NCBI GenBank assembly: GCA_019973155.2
Contig: BPQB01000118.1
Coordinates: forward strand, 1 to 64,000
Reading direction: 5' to 3'
From: Phanerochaete sordida
Lineage: Eukaryota > Basidiomycota > Agaricomycetes > Polyporales > Phanerochaetaceae
DNA length: 64,000 bases
Position numbers and translations under genes: made by a program. Positions within the stretch are counted from its first letter, which is position 1. Each line of letters begins with the position of its first letter. The notes beneath the pieces were generated by a model. The model had not been told where the DNA came from, ran no database searches, and saw nothing but the letters and a program-made list of their open reading frames with translations. Shown here piece after piece: positions 55,310 through 64,000 of this stretch.

Positions 55310-55469
55310 CCATGAGGCATAATCTTGCAATATGTAGAGTGGTAGATAAATCACGTTATTCATTTTCTGCTGGGTATATGCGACAATAGAATGAAGGTAT
55401 CCAAACTGAGACGGGACATATGAGCACACTTGAAGACAGACACGGGGGTGAATCCACATTACACAACAT

Positions 55470-56584
55470 TCATGAATCCGTCTGTACAGGCCAGCCAGGA
55501 ACGTTGAATATTTTGCCGAGTTCATCGAAGACTTCGCGCCGCCGCTCGTCGATGGCGTCCATGAGCGTGGCCGCGCACCCATCGCACAGGCGGCACTCGG
55601 GGTACTTCTGCGCGTGCTTCTGGAAGAGGCCCTCGCATGCGTTGAGAGGCGCGAAGTCAGGGAGCTTCCCGTCGCGCACCCAGTCGCAGACGAGGCCCGT
55701 GAGGCTCGCGTGGCACGTCATGGACGCGCAGTGCGGACGCTCGAGCATGTCGAGCACGGGTGCTTTGACCTTGCGGCTCGCCTCGAGCAGGCGATCCGGC
55801 GCCGACACGCACGTCACGAGGTCGTCGCGCGGCAGAGGAACGCGCTCGCCGTCGTACTGCACGGGCTCGAACAGCCCCTCTGGCGTCTGCTGGCTGCACT
55901 GGTAGAGGGCCATGACGATGAAGGCTGGAGGATGTGTCGCGTTGATGGCACGGGCGAGGGCCACAGCGCCGATGCAGTCGTCGGGAGCGCACAAGACGGG
56001 GTAGCCTGCGCGTGCGCCGATGTATGCGCTGCTCTCGACGCGAGCGCTGTCGAAGGAGACGGGGAAGGGAACCTCGAGGCGTGCGATAGTTTCTTTGATG
56101 ACGTGCTGAACGTTGTACTTGATTGCAATGAGCGTGATCCTGCGTAGGTCCGAGAATTCGACCGGTTTTCGCCAGTCGAAGAAGCCTCTGCGAAGCATGG
56201 TCAGGACCGTCAATGCATCGCACGAAGGTAGCATACGCACCGGCTGCCGCCATCGTACAACACATAGAGCAACTCCACGAGATCGTCTGTCTTGTCTGTC
56301 ACTCGCAAGACTCGACAGCCCTCGAAAACCTCCTGCTGCCCAGCTTGCTTCTCGTCCAGCGCCGCGCGGAACACGCTTGAATGCCGCTTTAGAACGCCTG
56401 CATGTAGCTTAAACGCTAGGTCGTGAGCAATCACTATCACATTGCCATCTTCGAACCAGAGCTCTTCGTGTCGCGTGTATAGCAAGTCCGCAGGAAATCC
56501 GGTCGTGCTCGTGTTGGAAGGCAGTTGGTACGAGGTTCCCTCAGTCTTTGGCTTCTCCAAGTCTGTGCTGTCGTCGATATCCAT
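55470..56584 (-). CDS. BTB/POZ domain protein, copy 3
   Basis: Two exons (56584-56241 and 56187-55470), intron 53 bases at the same site as in copies 1 and 2. Start M-D-I-D-D-S-T-D. Residues about 40-110 are the BTB core (L-W-F-E-D-G-N-V-I-V-I-A, F-K-L-H-A-G-V-L, S-S-V-F-R-A-A-L). Exon 2: G-F-F-D-W-R-K-P-V-E-F, V-Q-H-V-I-K-E-T, then a Cys-rich C-terminus (C-R-L-C-D-G-C). Probable adaptor; unknown target. It is more diverged from copies 1 and 2 than they are from each other. Its start is divergent from the gene at 56,826, only 242 bases away, so the two may share a promoter. Confidence 0.85.
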
Positions 56585-56825
56585 CTTCTGAGAGGAAGCT
56601 CCGGTAGTTTGTGCAGTAGGCTGGGATGGGAAATTGGTATAAAATACGCAAGAAATGAAGATGAGGGCGGGAGCAAAGAACGAACACGGGTGACGCGTGA
56701 TGTGACGGCCTTCACCTGATCGCGTCCGCGTGATGATGTCACTGTTACCGAGACTGCAGCCGACGGCGAGCACGTTATCTCAAGCAGCGACTACGACCAC
56801 AACCACGACCACGAACAGGTCAAAC

Positions 56826-57629
56826 ATGGCGACGCCGCGCTGGGTCAAAGCAATCAAGGACGCTCTTGCTGTGCCCGAAAACAAGGGCAAGATCGGTAGG
56901 CATCTCCGTACTCAACGAAAACGTCGCCTAACCGCGCATACAGTCTACCAAGTTGCCTCCGTTGACTCGCACAACATCCCGCACGTCCGCACGCAGGTTC
57001 ACCGCGGCTTCCTCATCCCCAAGCGCGCGCCGCAGGTCCCGCTTCTCGTCTCCTCGAGCGACGTGCGCGCGCCGAAGGTCGTACAGATGCTCTCGAATAC
57101 GACCGTCGAGCTCTGCTGGTGGATGGAGGGCTCGAGCGACCAGTTCCGCATCCAGGCGAAGGCGCACGTCGTGACGCCGCCCGACCACGCCCTGCGCGGC
57201 GTCTCGTCGCAGCTGCCTTCGGTGCGCGCGCTCGACGAGGGAGGCGAGGAGCGCGAAGATAACGAGACGTTGCTGGAAAAGGGCGGGAAGTACGACTGGG
57301 AGAAGAAGCGGCGCGAAACCTTCGAAGCAATGAAGCCCCCGATGAAGGCGAGCTGGTGTGTGCCGCACGCGCCCGGCTCGCGCATGGCGTCGTACGACAC
57401 CCCGACGAGGGAGCAGTGGCCGACGGAGGTGCCTGACTTTGCAGACCTGAAGACCGATCAAGACAAGAAGAACTACGAGTTCGCGCTGAGCAACTTTGCG
57501 ATGGTCGTCTTCGAGCCTACGCGGGTCGACTGGGTGCAGCTCGGCGAGTCGCCGAATCGGCGGACGTTGTTTACGCGGACAGACTTCGCAGGCGGCATGG
57601 AGTGGGAGGAGCAGATTCTGGTTCCGTGA
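56826..57629 (+). CDS. Alr4036-type FMN-binding, pyridoxamine-phosphate-oxidase-like protein
   Basis: Start M-A-T-P-R-W-V-K-A-I; the upstream in-frame ATG at 56,730 lies in the shared promoter and is unlikely. V-Y-Q-V-A-S-V-D-S-H and V-R-T-Q-V-H-R-G-F-L fit the split-barrel flavin pocket of this family (ATV-D ... RTVVFRGF in others). V-E-L-C-W-W and Q-F-R-I-Q are typical later strands, and the C-terminus E-W-E-E-Q-I-L-V-P is complete. Role: probably FMN-binding; the actual oxidoreductase substrate is not known. A 48-base stretch, GTAGGC...ACAG after residue about 24, has perfect intron ends and a CTAAC branch site and is a multiple of three, so either the retained or the spliced form stays in frame. 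Splicing gives the better family match. Length 267 residues unspliced, 251 spliced. Confidence 0.8.
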   Translation: MATPRWVKAIKDALAVPENKGKIGRHLRTQRKRRLTAHTVYQVASVDSHNIPHVRTQVHRGFLIPKRAPQVPLLVSSSDVRAPKVVQMLSNTTVELCWWMEGSSDQFRIQAKAHVVTPPDHALRGVSSQLPSVRALDEGGEEREDNETLLEKGGKYDWEKKRRETFEAMKPPMKASWCVPHAPGSRMASYDTPTREQWPTEVPDFADLKTDQDKKNYEFALSNFAMVVFEPTRVDWVQLGESPNRRTLFTRTDFAGGMEWEEQILVP

Positions 57630-58547
57630 CTCGGTTGGGAGGAGATAGACTCATTCCCAGCCCCAGGCTCAAACCCATACATCCCCCCTCGAAGCTTGAT
57701 GTAACGTCAGCGCGGCGCAGAAAAATCGTGTATTAAATTTGTATGATATCAGCTCTCTTCAGCTTCAAGCTTGACACTGACCTGCAGAAGAGCTCAAAAA
57801 TCAAGACACAACCGCCATACATCATAAGCAAATCTTCTGGGTGAATGACGTGGCATAGATTCAGAGTAAGCTCGAGGGCAAAGGGAAACAGGGAGCTGCG
57901 CGAGCCATGGGAAAATGTCTCCTGTCTAAACTCAGCCCGCTCGCGCCGCTTTGCCACTCCTTCATCCTGACCGCGATGGTGAGTTTCTAGCATGCTGTTT
58001 TCACAGAGTCCTTATCGTCACAACTATTTCATACCTCCATTGTAGCGAGCATGCAACGAACGTGCCTGCTGGATGGCGGTGAACAAGACCACGCGCGAGT
58101 CCAAGCTCGCGAGGTTTCTGCGGCCGTGCGCTACTCTCAGGGCCGCTGCAGGCTCTTGCACGACCATTTACACCTGCGGAGAGAAGTATGGTTATGGTAG
58201 AGACCTGTGCTACCCATTTGTGAGTGGTGATCCAGGGATGTATCCTCCATTATTCTAAGCGAACAGGTACGGATGTGGACTACGCAGTCATATGCAATAG
58301 CATCCGCCCCCTCCACGCGTCGTCGTCGCCACCGTGTCCATGGTTCTGGTAGCTTTGTGTCGCTCCAGAACGATTTCCCAGAGGATGAAGATGACGACGA
58401 TGGAGCCGTTCCGACCGCCGTGCCTGCGGACAGTTGTGACAAGGTTTTATAATCCACCGCTGACGCAGGTGTCGGTCGCGCAGCATATGTTCTCATATAT
58501 ATGTCACGACTGGGCGGCGAGGCCGTAGCATTCTCACAACTTTCGAC
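57630..58547. other. Intergenic, no supported gene
   Basis: About 0.9 kb before the transporter. A tatatat run at about 58,494-58,501 lies 50 bases before its start codon and may be the TATA box. The frames at 58.0-58.5 kb show nothing recognisable. Confidence 0.45.
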
Positions 58548-60325
58548 ATGGATCCTTCCACGCCGACGCGTCAGCAGCCTGCTGAGTCGAACGAGCCAAG
58601 GTAGCTGCTATGACTCCAGGCATACAAGCCAAACTCATCATATTCAGGGGCAGCTCTAGCAGCGACGACGCTACCCTCCCGGTACATCAAGTCGCGTACC
58701 ATAGAACGAAGGAAGACGCGTCCTCATTCGAAGTAGAATTTGGGCCAAACGATCCACAGAATCCCTTCAACTGGTCGCGACGGCGTCGCTGGTACATCAC
58801 ATTTGTGGCAGGCCTTCTGGCAGTCAACGCGTGCGTTTCTCCGCTGCATCTTGATCAGTTCTTATCTGAACTTCATGACAGCTCCTTCGGCAGCTCTGTG
58901 CCCTCCGGCATCGTCCCACAGATGATGGCACAGTTTGGCTTTGGGCGTGAGGTGGGGACCCTCACGATCGCCCTCTTCGTTGCCGGGTACTGCGTCGGCC
59001 CGCTGCTGTGGGGCCCTCTGTCTGAACAGTACGGACGCAAGTACCCAACGCTACTCACATTCGTCGCCTACACCGGATTCTCCATCGGCTGCGCACTGTC
59101 GCCGAACACTGCGAGCATTCTGGTCTTCCGCTTTCTCAGCGGGACCTTCGCAGCATCTGGCCTCGTCATCAGCGGCGCGCTCATGTCCGACATCTGGGAC
59201 GCCAACACACGAGGGAAGGCCTTTTCGCTGTTCACCGTAGCACCCTTCGCTGGGCCGACTCTGGCGCCAATGGTCAGTGGCTTCATCGCGGTGTCAGGAA
59301 CATCTTGGAGATGGGCTTATTGGGTCGTCACCATCTTCGCTGGAACCTGCGTTCCTCTGGTGTTCTTCACGATTCCGGAGACATACAGGTGCGAACATAT
59401 TATGTGAACATCGATCGCTTTAGCTGACAATTAATACGCAGTCCGGTCTTACTAGCGAGGAAGGCGAAGAAGCTTCGCGACAACAGTGGAGATGACCGCT
59501 ACTGGGCTCCTTTGGAAAAGGAGAGTACCAAAATAGGGGCAGAGGTCCAGCGTATTCTCGGTACTCCGTTTGCTCTCATGGTGAAGGAACCGATGCTCAT
59601 TGCCCTGACCATGTACATGAGCGTGCGTACATCATCTTGCGATTCATGACGACGTAGGCTGACATACAGCCCCTCAGTTCATATACGGCGTCATCTATCT
59701 TCTCTTCGAGGCATATCCTATCGTCTTCACTACTGGCCACCACATGAATGCAGGCATCACGGGCCTCATGTTCCTGCCCATCCTAGTTTCCAGCAACCTC
59801 GCCGTCATCGGGTACCTCCTCATCTGGAACCCTCGCTACGAGCGACTCGCCCGGCAGCACGCCCCAAACCCTGTGCCGCCCGAGTATCGACTCGAGCAAG
59901 CAATCTGGGCCGCACCGCTCTTCGCGGTGTCCTTCTTCTGGTTCGGCTGGACGTCGTACCCCTCCGTGAGCTTCTGGGCGCCGATGCTCGCGGGCGGGCT
60001 GCTCGGCTTCAGCATCGTCTGGCTCTTCCTCGCACTCTTCAACTACATCATCGATGCGTATCTCGCGCAGTCCGCGAGCGCGCTCGCCGCGAACACTGTC
60101 GTGCGCTCGCTCTTCGGCGCGGGCTTCCCGCTCTTCGCAGCCCAGATGTTCGAGCACCTCTCCCCGCGATGGGCCTCAACGCTCCTTGGCTGCATCGCAC
60201 TCGTCATGACGCCGATCCCGCTCGTGCTGTTTAGATTCGGCCCTACACTTCGCGCGCGCTCGCAGTATGCGCGCAAGCGGCCTGATTCGATCGCAAAGAC
60301 CCCGGCCGGTGTCCAGGTTGCATAG
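58548..60325 (+). CDS. MFS transporter, drug:H+ antiporter type
   Basis: Four exons: 58548-58600, 58648-59388, 59442-59622, 59678-60325. Total 1,623 bases (540 residues). The first exon is only 53 bases and its removal of the intron joins N-E-P to R-G-S-S-S. D-P-Q-N-P-F-N-W is the hallmark before the first membrane helix. G-P-L-L-W-G-P-L-S-E-Q-Y-G-R-K fits the loop 2-3 motif. G-A-L-M-S-D-I-W and R-W-A-Y-W-V-V follow, then P-E-T-Y. About 12 hydrophobic helices can be counted; the C-terminus is basic. Probably a plasma-membrane exporter of small hydrophobic molecules; substrate unknown. It is too far (42 kb) from the A-T-R gene to assume a joint pathway. Confidence 0.92.
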
Positions 60326-60672
60326 AGGACGCGCGCAACTGACAGTGGCGTACAGATGCGTCCTAGCAAGCAAATGGAAGCTTAGAATTTTCTCCTGACG
60401 TACAGGCCAGTCTGCGGCGCACACGAAGCATGGGGAATTAATAGACCGATGGTTTGATATAGAGCTTTGCGTGAATATGTGGTTACAAGTGCACTACTAG
60501 CCATCTGTCCACCTCATCGGCGCCGGATCGCCCGGACCACGTCTTCCTCCTTATAAAAACATCTATGCCCGTTGTACTGCCGCCCGCTCGGCTCGATGTT
60601 CTCCGCGAATTCGGGGACAAGCGCACGCACAGCACCCGTGACTGAATCTGGCACGTTCAGCTCGTTCTCGCC
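60326..60672. other. Convergent intergenic region
   Basis: 3' flanks of the transporter (plus strand) and the F-box gene (minus strand). No gene. Confidence 0.5.
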
Positions 60673-62531
60673 CTATGCGAGCACCCGTGCGAGCACCCGT
60701 GCGATCGGCCGTCCTCCCGCGATGCGCGCGCGCAGCACCTTGCACAGGTCGCCCAAGAACTCGGAGGCACACGCTGGACACCACATCCTGATCTTGTCGC
60801 ATGAGAGCGACACGAGCCGAGGCAGCGGTACCGGCTCGCCGTCGTCGATGCGGAGGAGCTTCGCGACAGAGGCCATGGAGGCCTCTGTGATTTCGTCGGT
60901 TATGTACAGCTCCTCGACGTGTGTCAGGCGCGCCAGCATGGGGCGTAGCACCTCTATTTCGCGGTGCACCGAGCAGGGGTCCGGATCGAGCTTGATCTGA
61001 AGGAAATGAACGCTGTTGAGGGGCAGCAGCTCGTATACCCTGCGCACGAAGTCCAGAGGCATGTCGCTGCCAGTCCCATACCAGACGAGCTGCACAAGTA
61101 AGTCAGGCTCGAGGTAGTCGGCGGGATGGAAGTCGCGGCTCTTGAAGCCATATAAGCAAAAGCCGGTATCTGATACGTTCAGGTGGAGGTCGCGCACGGC
61201 GTCTGGGAGGATGCTTGCCGCAATGCGACTCATGGCGCGCAAGGTCCTATCTGAGTCTCCAGGAATCATTGAAACACCGTCAAGCTGGAAGTTGACGCCT
61301 GGAGGCAGCACGAGCTTCTGGATGAGGCCGAAGATTTTGCTGTCGCCTTGCCTGATATGTAGATAGCGGAGGCGAGGGAGTTCAATAGGGCGTTTCACGG
61401 TAGCGTTTTTGGACGCCTTTTTGGAGTCGTTTTTGGGCGCGTTTTTGAGATCCGCGGGAGCGACCTCAAAAACGTTTTTCGGCCAAAAACGCCCGGGGTC
61501 AAAACGCCTCGAGAGGCGTTTTGCAAACCTTTTTGCAAAGCTTTTTGAGCTGTCCCTTTTTCTGAGGTCTGTGAGCATGGGACGAACGTACAGAGGCAGT
61601 TTGACCTCCCGGGAAGGACTCAAAAAGGGCTCAAAAAGGCTCTCAAAAAGGCTCTCAAAAACACGTCAAAAAGGCTACTGTGAAACACCCTAATGTTTTT
61701 AGCGTTCTCCAGTGCCGCTGCCGCGTGTCCAGCATGCTCGGTGAAGATAACGTGCCATACGGTGAGGCCCTCTAACTGGGGAAGCCGTCGCACGAGGCTA
61801 ACAAAGTCGAGCAGAGGAAAACGGTCGCCCCCGTCTAGTTCGAGGTATTTCAGGCGCGTGATGGGGGCAGAGTTGGCGAGGGTCGTCCAGAACGTTTGGT
61901 TGTGTACACCGAATAGATAGAACCAGGTGAGATGTGGCGCACGAGAGAGTATGGCCAGCCAAAGGGGGTCTGGGGCTTTCTCGGTATGAGGCGAGACGTG
62001 GAGCTCGAGGTATTGTAAGGCAGCGGCCTCTTCAGGGAGGTTGATTGGTTCGGACAAGTTCTGCTTCGAGAGTGCGTCCGAAACCGAGACGTCCAAGATC
62101 AGCACACCGATGCGATGACCTTCTGTGCTTAGGAGACCCGCAACTATCTTGGCCTGCTGCGACTCGGCCTCTTGCCAGGAGCTGTAGATCGCGTTCTTAC
62201 CCCCTTTGGCCGCGATCCAGAGCGGTGTGGCGGCGGACAGCCTAACGGCGCGCTGCACGGCCGTCGTGGTCGTGACTCGGAGGTCGAGGTATACCCAGAA
62301 TCGAGGGCAGTGAAGGATAGCCGATTGCCAGTGCTTGCAGACGAGTTGCAGTTCTGTGCGCGTCGTTGCGGCGTTGACCTCGGCGGGGTCTCTTGGGTCG
62401 AGATGCGCCCAGAACGCGTCAGTCAACACGGCGAGGAGTATGGCTTCGAGGAGCTCAGTGGGTAGACAGAGGATACGAGGTTCGTCGTTATTGAGCGCGG
62501 TGTCATCGACATCGCTGGCGTCGGTGGACAT
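60673..62531 (-). CDS. F-box/leucine-rich protein interrupted by a MITE-like insertion
   Basis: Starts M-S-T-D-A-S-D-V-D-D. F-box residues: L-C-L-P-T-E-L-L-E-A-I-L-L-A-V-L, L-Q-L-V-C-K-H-W-Q-S-A-I and F-W-V-Y-L-D-L. Leucine-rich strands follow down to about 61,700. There a 307-base element (61,386-61,692) enters, and the frame runs into a stop (61,620) inside it. After it the protein continues as K-R-P-I-E-L-P-R-L-R-Y-L-H-I and goes on to the stop at 60,673. The element has GT- and AG-ends that would splice in frame (GTGTTT after A-A-A-L-E-N-A-K-N-I-R, acceptor AAAAAG before A-S-K-N-A-T-V). So the gene may still be functional if the element is removed as an intron. Otherwise it is a recent pseudogene of two half-frames. 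Function as for other F-box proteins: Skp1-linked ubiquitination adaptor. Confidence 0.7.
61386..61692. mobile_element. 307-base MITE-like element with terminal inverted repeats
   Basis: The left end reads tagggcgtttcacggtagcg and the right end, complemented, tagggtgtttcacagtagcc; about 25 bases match with three differences. Both ends are flanked by TA, as for Tc1/mariner-like insertions. The interior is made of short tttttg-type repeats in opposite orientation on the two sides, which form a long foldback. No coding capacity. Confidence 0.75.
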
Positions 62532-62882
62532 GATGAGCTGGGGTTTGCGATACGAGAAATGGCGATAGGCGAGCTTTAAATAATAACCTAGTCGGGGGCC
62601 ACATTCGTATCTGCTCCAATGACAAGGACTCTTTGTTCTGCTACACTGGCAAAGGGGCTTTGTCCTGGGGCCACGCAGCCGAAGTGCCATCAAGTGGCAT
62701 TGCGGCGGTGTGGCCCGTTATCCCATGCTGAGCCTGGCTCTTGTTGGTGCCTACAGCTCGCTCCCACTGCGTGCCTCGCAGCCGATCTGCTAACTGCGGC
62801 CAACGTCCATCTGGGTGGCTTGTGAACAGAATGTATCTGAGCTTCGGCTGGAGACCGTGAAGCACGTACATCATGGCATGTA
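62532..62882. other. Upstream of the F-box gene
   Basis: A tattatttaaa-like stretch on the minus strand near 62,577-62,583 may be its promoter. No gene is seen. Confidence 0.45.
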
Positions 62883-63551
62883 CTATATTTCCTCGCGCGC
62901 AGGCCACGTAGAGATACTAAAAACATCGTCCAAGTGTTGAAACGCGATGCGCCGCGCCACCTCCATGTCCTCGAGTAGTTCCGCGCTACACGTCTCGCAT
63001 ATACGTTTGTCGGGATGCTGCTGAGCGTGGTCGCTCAAAATCTTGCTACACGCACGTAGCGGCTCCGCCAACATGGCGAAGCTGTCGCGCACCCGTTCGC
63101 ATAGGAGCCGCTGCACGCTACTGCGGCACGTTGGGCTGTCGCACAGCGGTTTCTCGACTGCGCTGGCGACGGCAGACATGATGAGGCCGCCGTACCCGAG
63201 CAGCCGGTGTTCCGCGTCGAGGCATATGCGTAGATCTTTGTTCGTCAGCCGGGCCTCGTCGCCATCGTTGTAGACTTCGGGGTCCAGGAGTGAGCTGGCG
63301 TCGAACGCGGTACAGTGGTACAACGCCATTACGAGGAAGGGAGGTGGGTTGTCAAAGTCGATAGCACGTGCTAGCGCGGCTACACCGATGGCGTCGCCGA
63401 GCGTTGCGAATGTCACTGGGGATTCTGTAGAGGCTTCGAGGTAGCAGCCGAAGTCGAGGCGGTCGGGCTGGAAAGTAGTCGGGAAGCAGTACTCGAGACG
63501 GGCGACGGCCTCGTCTATGACGTGCTGCACTTTGTACCAAGGGGAGCGCAT
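62883..63551 (-). pseudogene. 5'-truncated BTB protein gene
   Basis: The frame corresponds to exon 2 of the other BTB genes from Y-K-V-Q-H-V-I-D-E-A-V-A-R-L onward, through L-S-D-H-A-Q-Q-H-P-D-K-R-I-C-E-T-C to a normal end A-R-E-E-I. The BTB core (D-G-N-V ... F-x-L-H) and the G-F-F-D-W start of exon 2 are missing; upstream DNA is unrelated and has a C-run. I found no alternative exon in the 450 bases up to the window edge. It may be a pseudogene, or its N-terminal exon could lie beyond 64,000. Confidence 0.7.
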
Positions 63552-64000
63552 GTCTGAAACTCACCACCCGATGACGATTTTTGCGGTTAAGAGGACCAAG
63601 GGGACCCCCCCCCCTCCCCAGCTTCGAAGCAAGATCGCTCTGGGGGTATGCAGCACTTGTACGCACTGCGAAGTAGCTCCCTTTTTGCAACTTGGGCTGC
63701 GGGAAGGACAAACATGGGCTTGGTATGGCTTGAATCCCCATGCAGAGCCGATTCTCTTCGAGGCAGCCTAATTGTTGTTGGAATGTCGTCGCGCCGCGCA
63801 TGTGCGCATATGGCAGTGGGGCGCGAGAGAATGCGCTGGAAAAGGTATGACGTCGGGATTAGTCAGCGACAGATTATCCGTAGAAATTTCGAGTAATACC
63901 GTTCTGTATATAAGGAGGCCCGGAGGGCCTCACAGCGTTGAACACGAGCATCTTATCGTTACTGCCTGCGTTTAATCCCCACTTCTTTACAGGTTATGAG
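63552..64000. other. Right-edge stretch
   Basis: A run of 10 C lies at 63,605-63,614. Frames on the plus strand at 63.5-63.9 kb have no motifs. A tatataag near 63,906-63,913 may be the promoter of a gene that starts beyond the window. Confidence 0.4.

Noticed and set aside
12601..60325. One biosynthetic cluster joining the A-T-R gene and the MFS exporter
   Set aside because: More than 40 kb and many unrelated genes separate them.
1..64000. CRISPR arrays, rRNA, tRNA and bacterial operons
   Set aside because: None seen by eye; the intron-rich genes show eukaryotic nuclear DNA. A tRNA scan would be needed to exclude a single tRNA gene.

Overview
The window looks like nuclear DNA from a mushroom-forming basidiomycete (Agaricomycetes, possibly Polyporales). 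The genes are cut by many introns of about 45-75 bases with GT-AG ends. The gene families are typical of these fungi: BTB/POZ proteins, F-box/leucine-rich proteins, an NRPS-like A-T-R reductase, a cytochrome P450, a DUF6533-type membrane protein and a drug-type MFS transporter. No prokaryotic, organellar or viral signal was seen.

Layout. 0.65-1.34 kb: an outlying member of the small beta-rich family described below. 2.1-8.9 kb: two related BTB genes flank an intact P450 and a decayed patch holding pieces of a second P450 and a second A-T-R reductase. 9.3-10.9 kb: an F-box gene. 12.6-16.5 kb: an intact 12-exon A-T-R gene (1,085 codons, every exon junction in frame). 18-45 kb plus 52.3-53.4 kb: an array of small beta-rich genes, interrupted at 30-31 kb by an F-box-less leucine-rich gene. 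47.2-48.7 kb: UDP-glucose 4-epimerase (GAL10). 50.4-52.1 kb: DUF6533-type membrane protein. 54.0-63.6 kb: another F-box-less leucine-rich gene, a BTB gene, an Alr4036-type FMN-binding protein, an MFS transporter, an F-box gene interrupted by a MITE-like element, and a 5'-truncated BTB copy.

The main discovery is the beta-rich family. There are 16 loci: 14 gene models (13 have in-frame splice junctions or a consistent exon pattern that I checked by hand), one frameshifted relic and one 14-codon stub. Each domain is about 95-105 residues encoded by two exons. The order is: N-terminal strand (TITVxNG type), G-x-W, P-R-x-E-I-x-P-x-E-x-D-x-F, an intron, E-G-x-V-x-Y, an aromatic-F-x-C strand, G-N-T-V, another intron, then a short A-T-V-x-V-L-E-like tail. 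No signal peptide is visible. Every junction I could compute is phase 1, so domain cassettes are interchangeable. Four architectures exist: single domain, A-B double domain, an acidic-N-terminus subclass, and a double domain fused to a roughly 390-residue charged pentad helix. The strand order and motif layout resemble aegerolysin/actinoporin-type beta-sandwiches, but that is an inference and not a confirmed homology.

The locus is very dynamic. It shows a tandem duplication of a two-gene unit (36-38 kb and 39-41 kb), a segmental duplication (22-23 kb and 25-26.7 kb), MITE-like insertions and truncated copies. Putative ubiquitin-ligase adaptors (BTB, F-box) surround the array. The secondary-metabolite-type genes (A-T-R reductase and P450) are near each other but do not form a demonstrable cluster.
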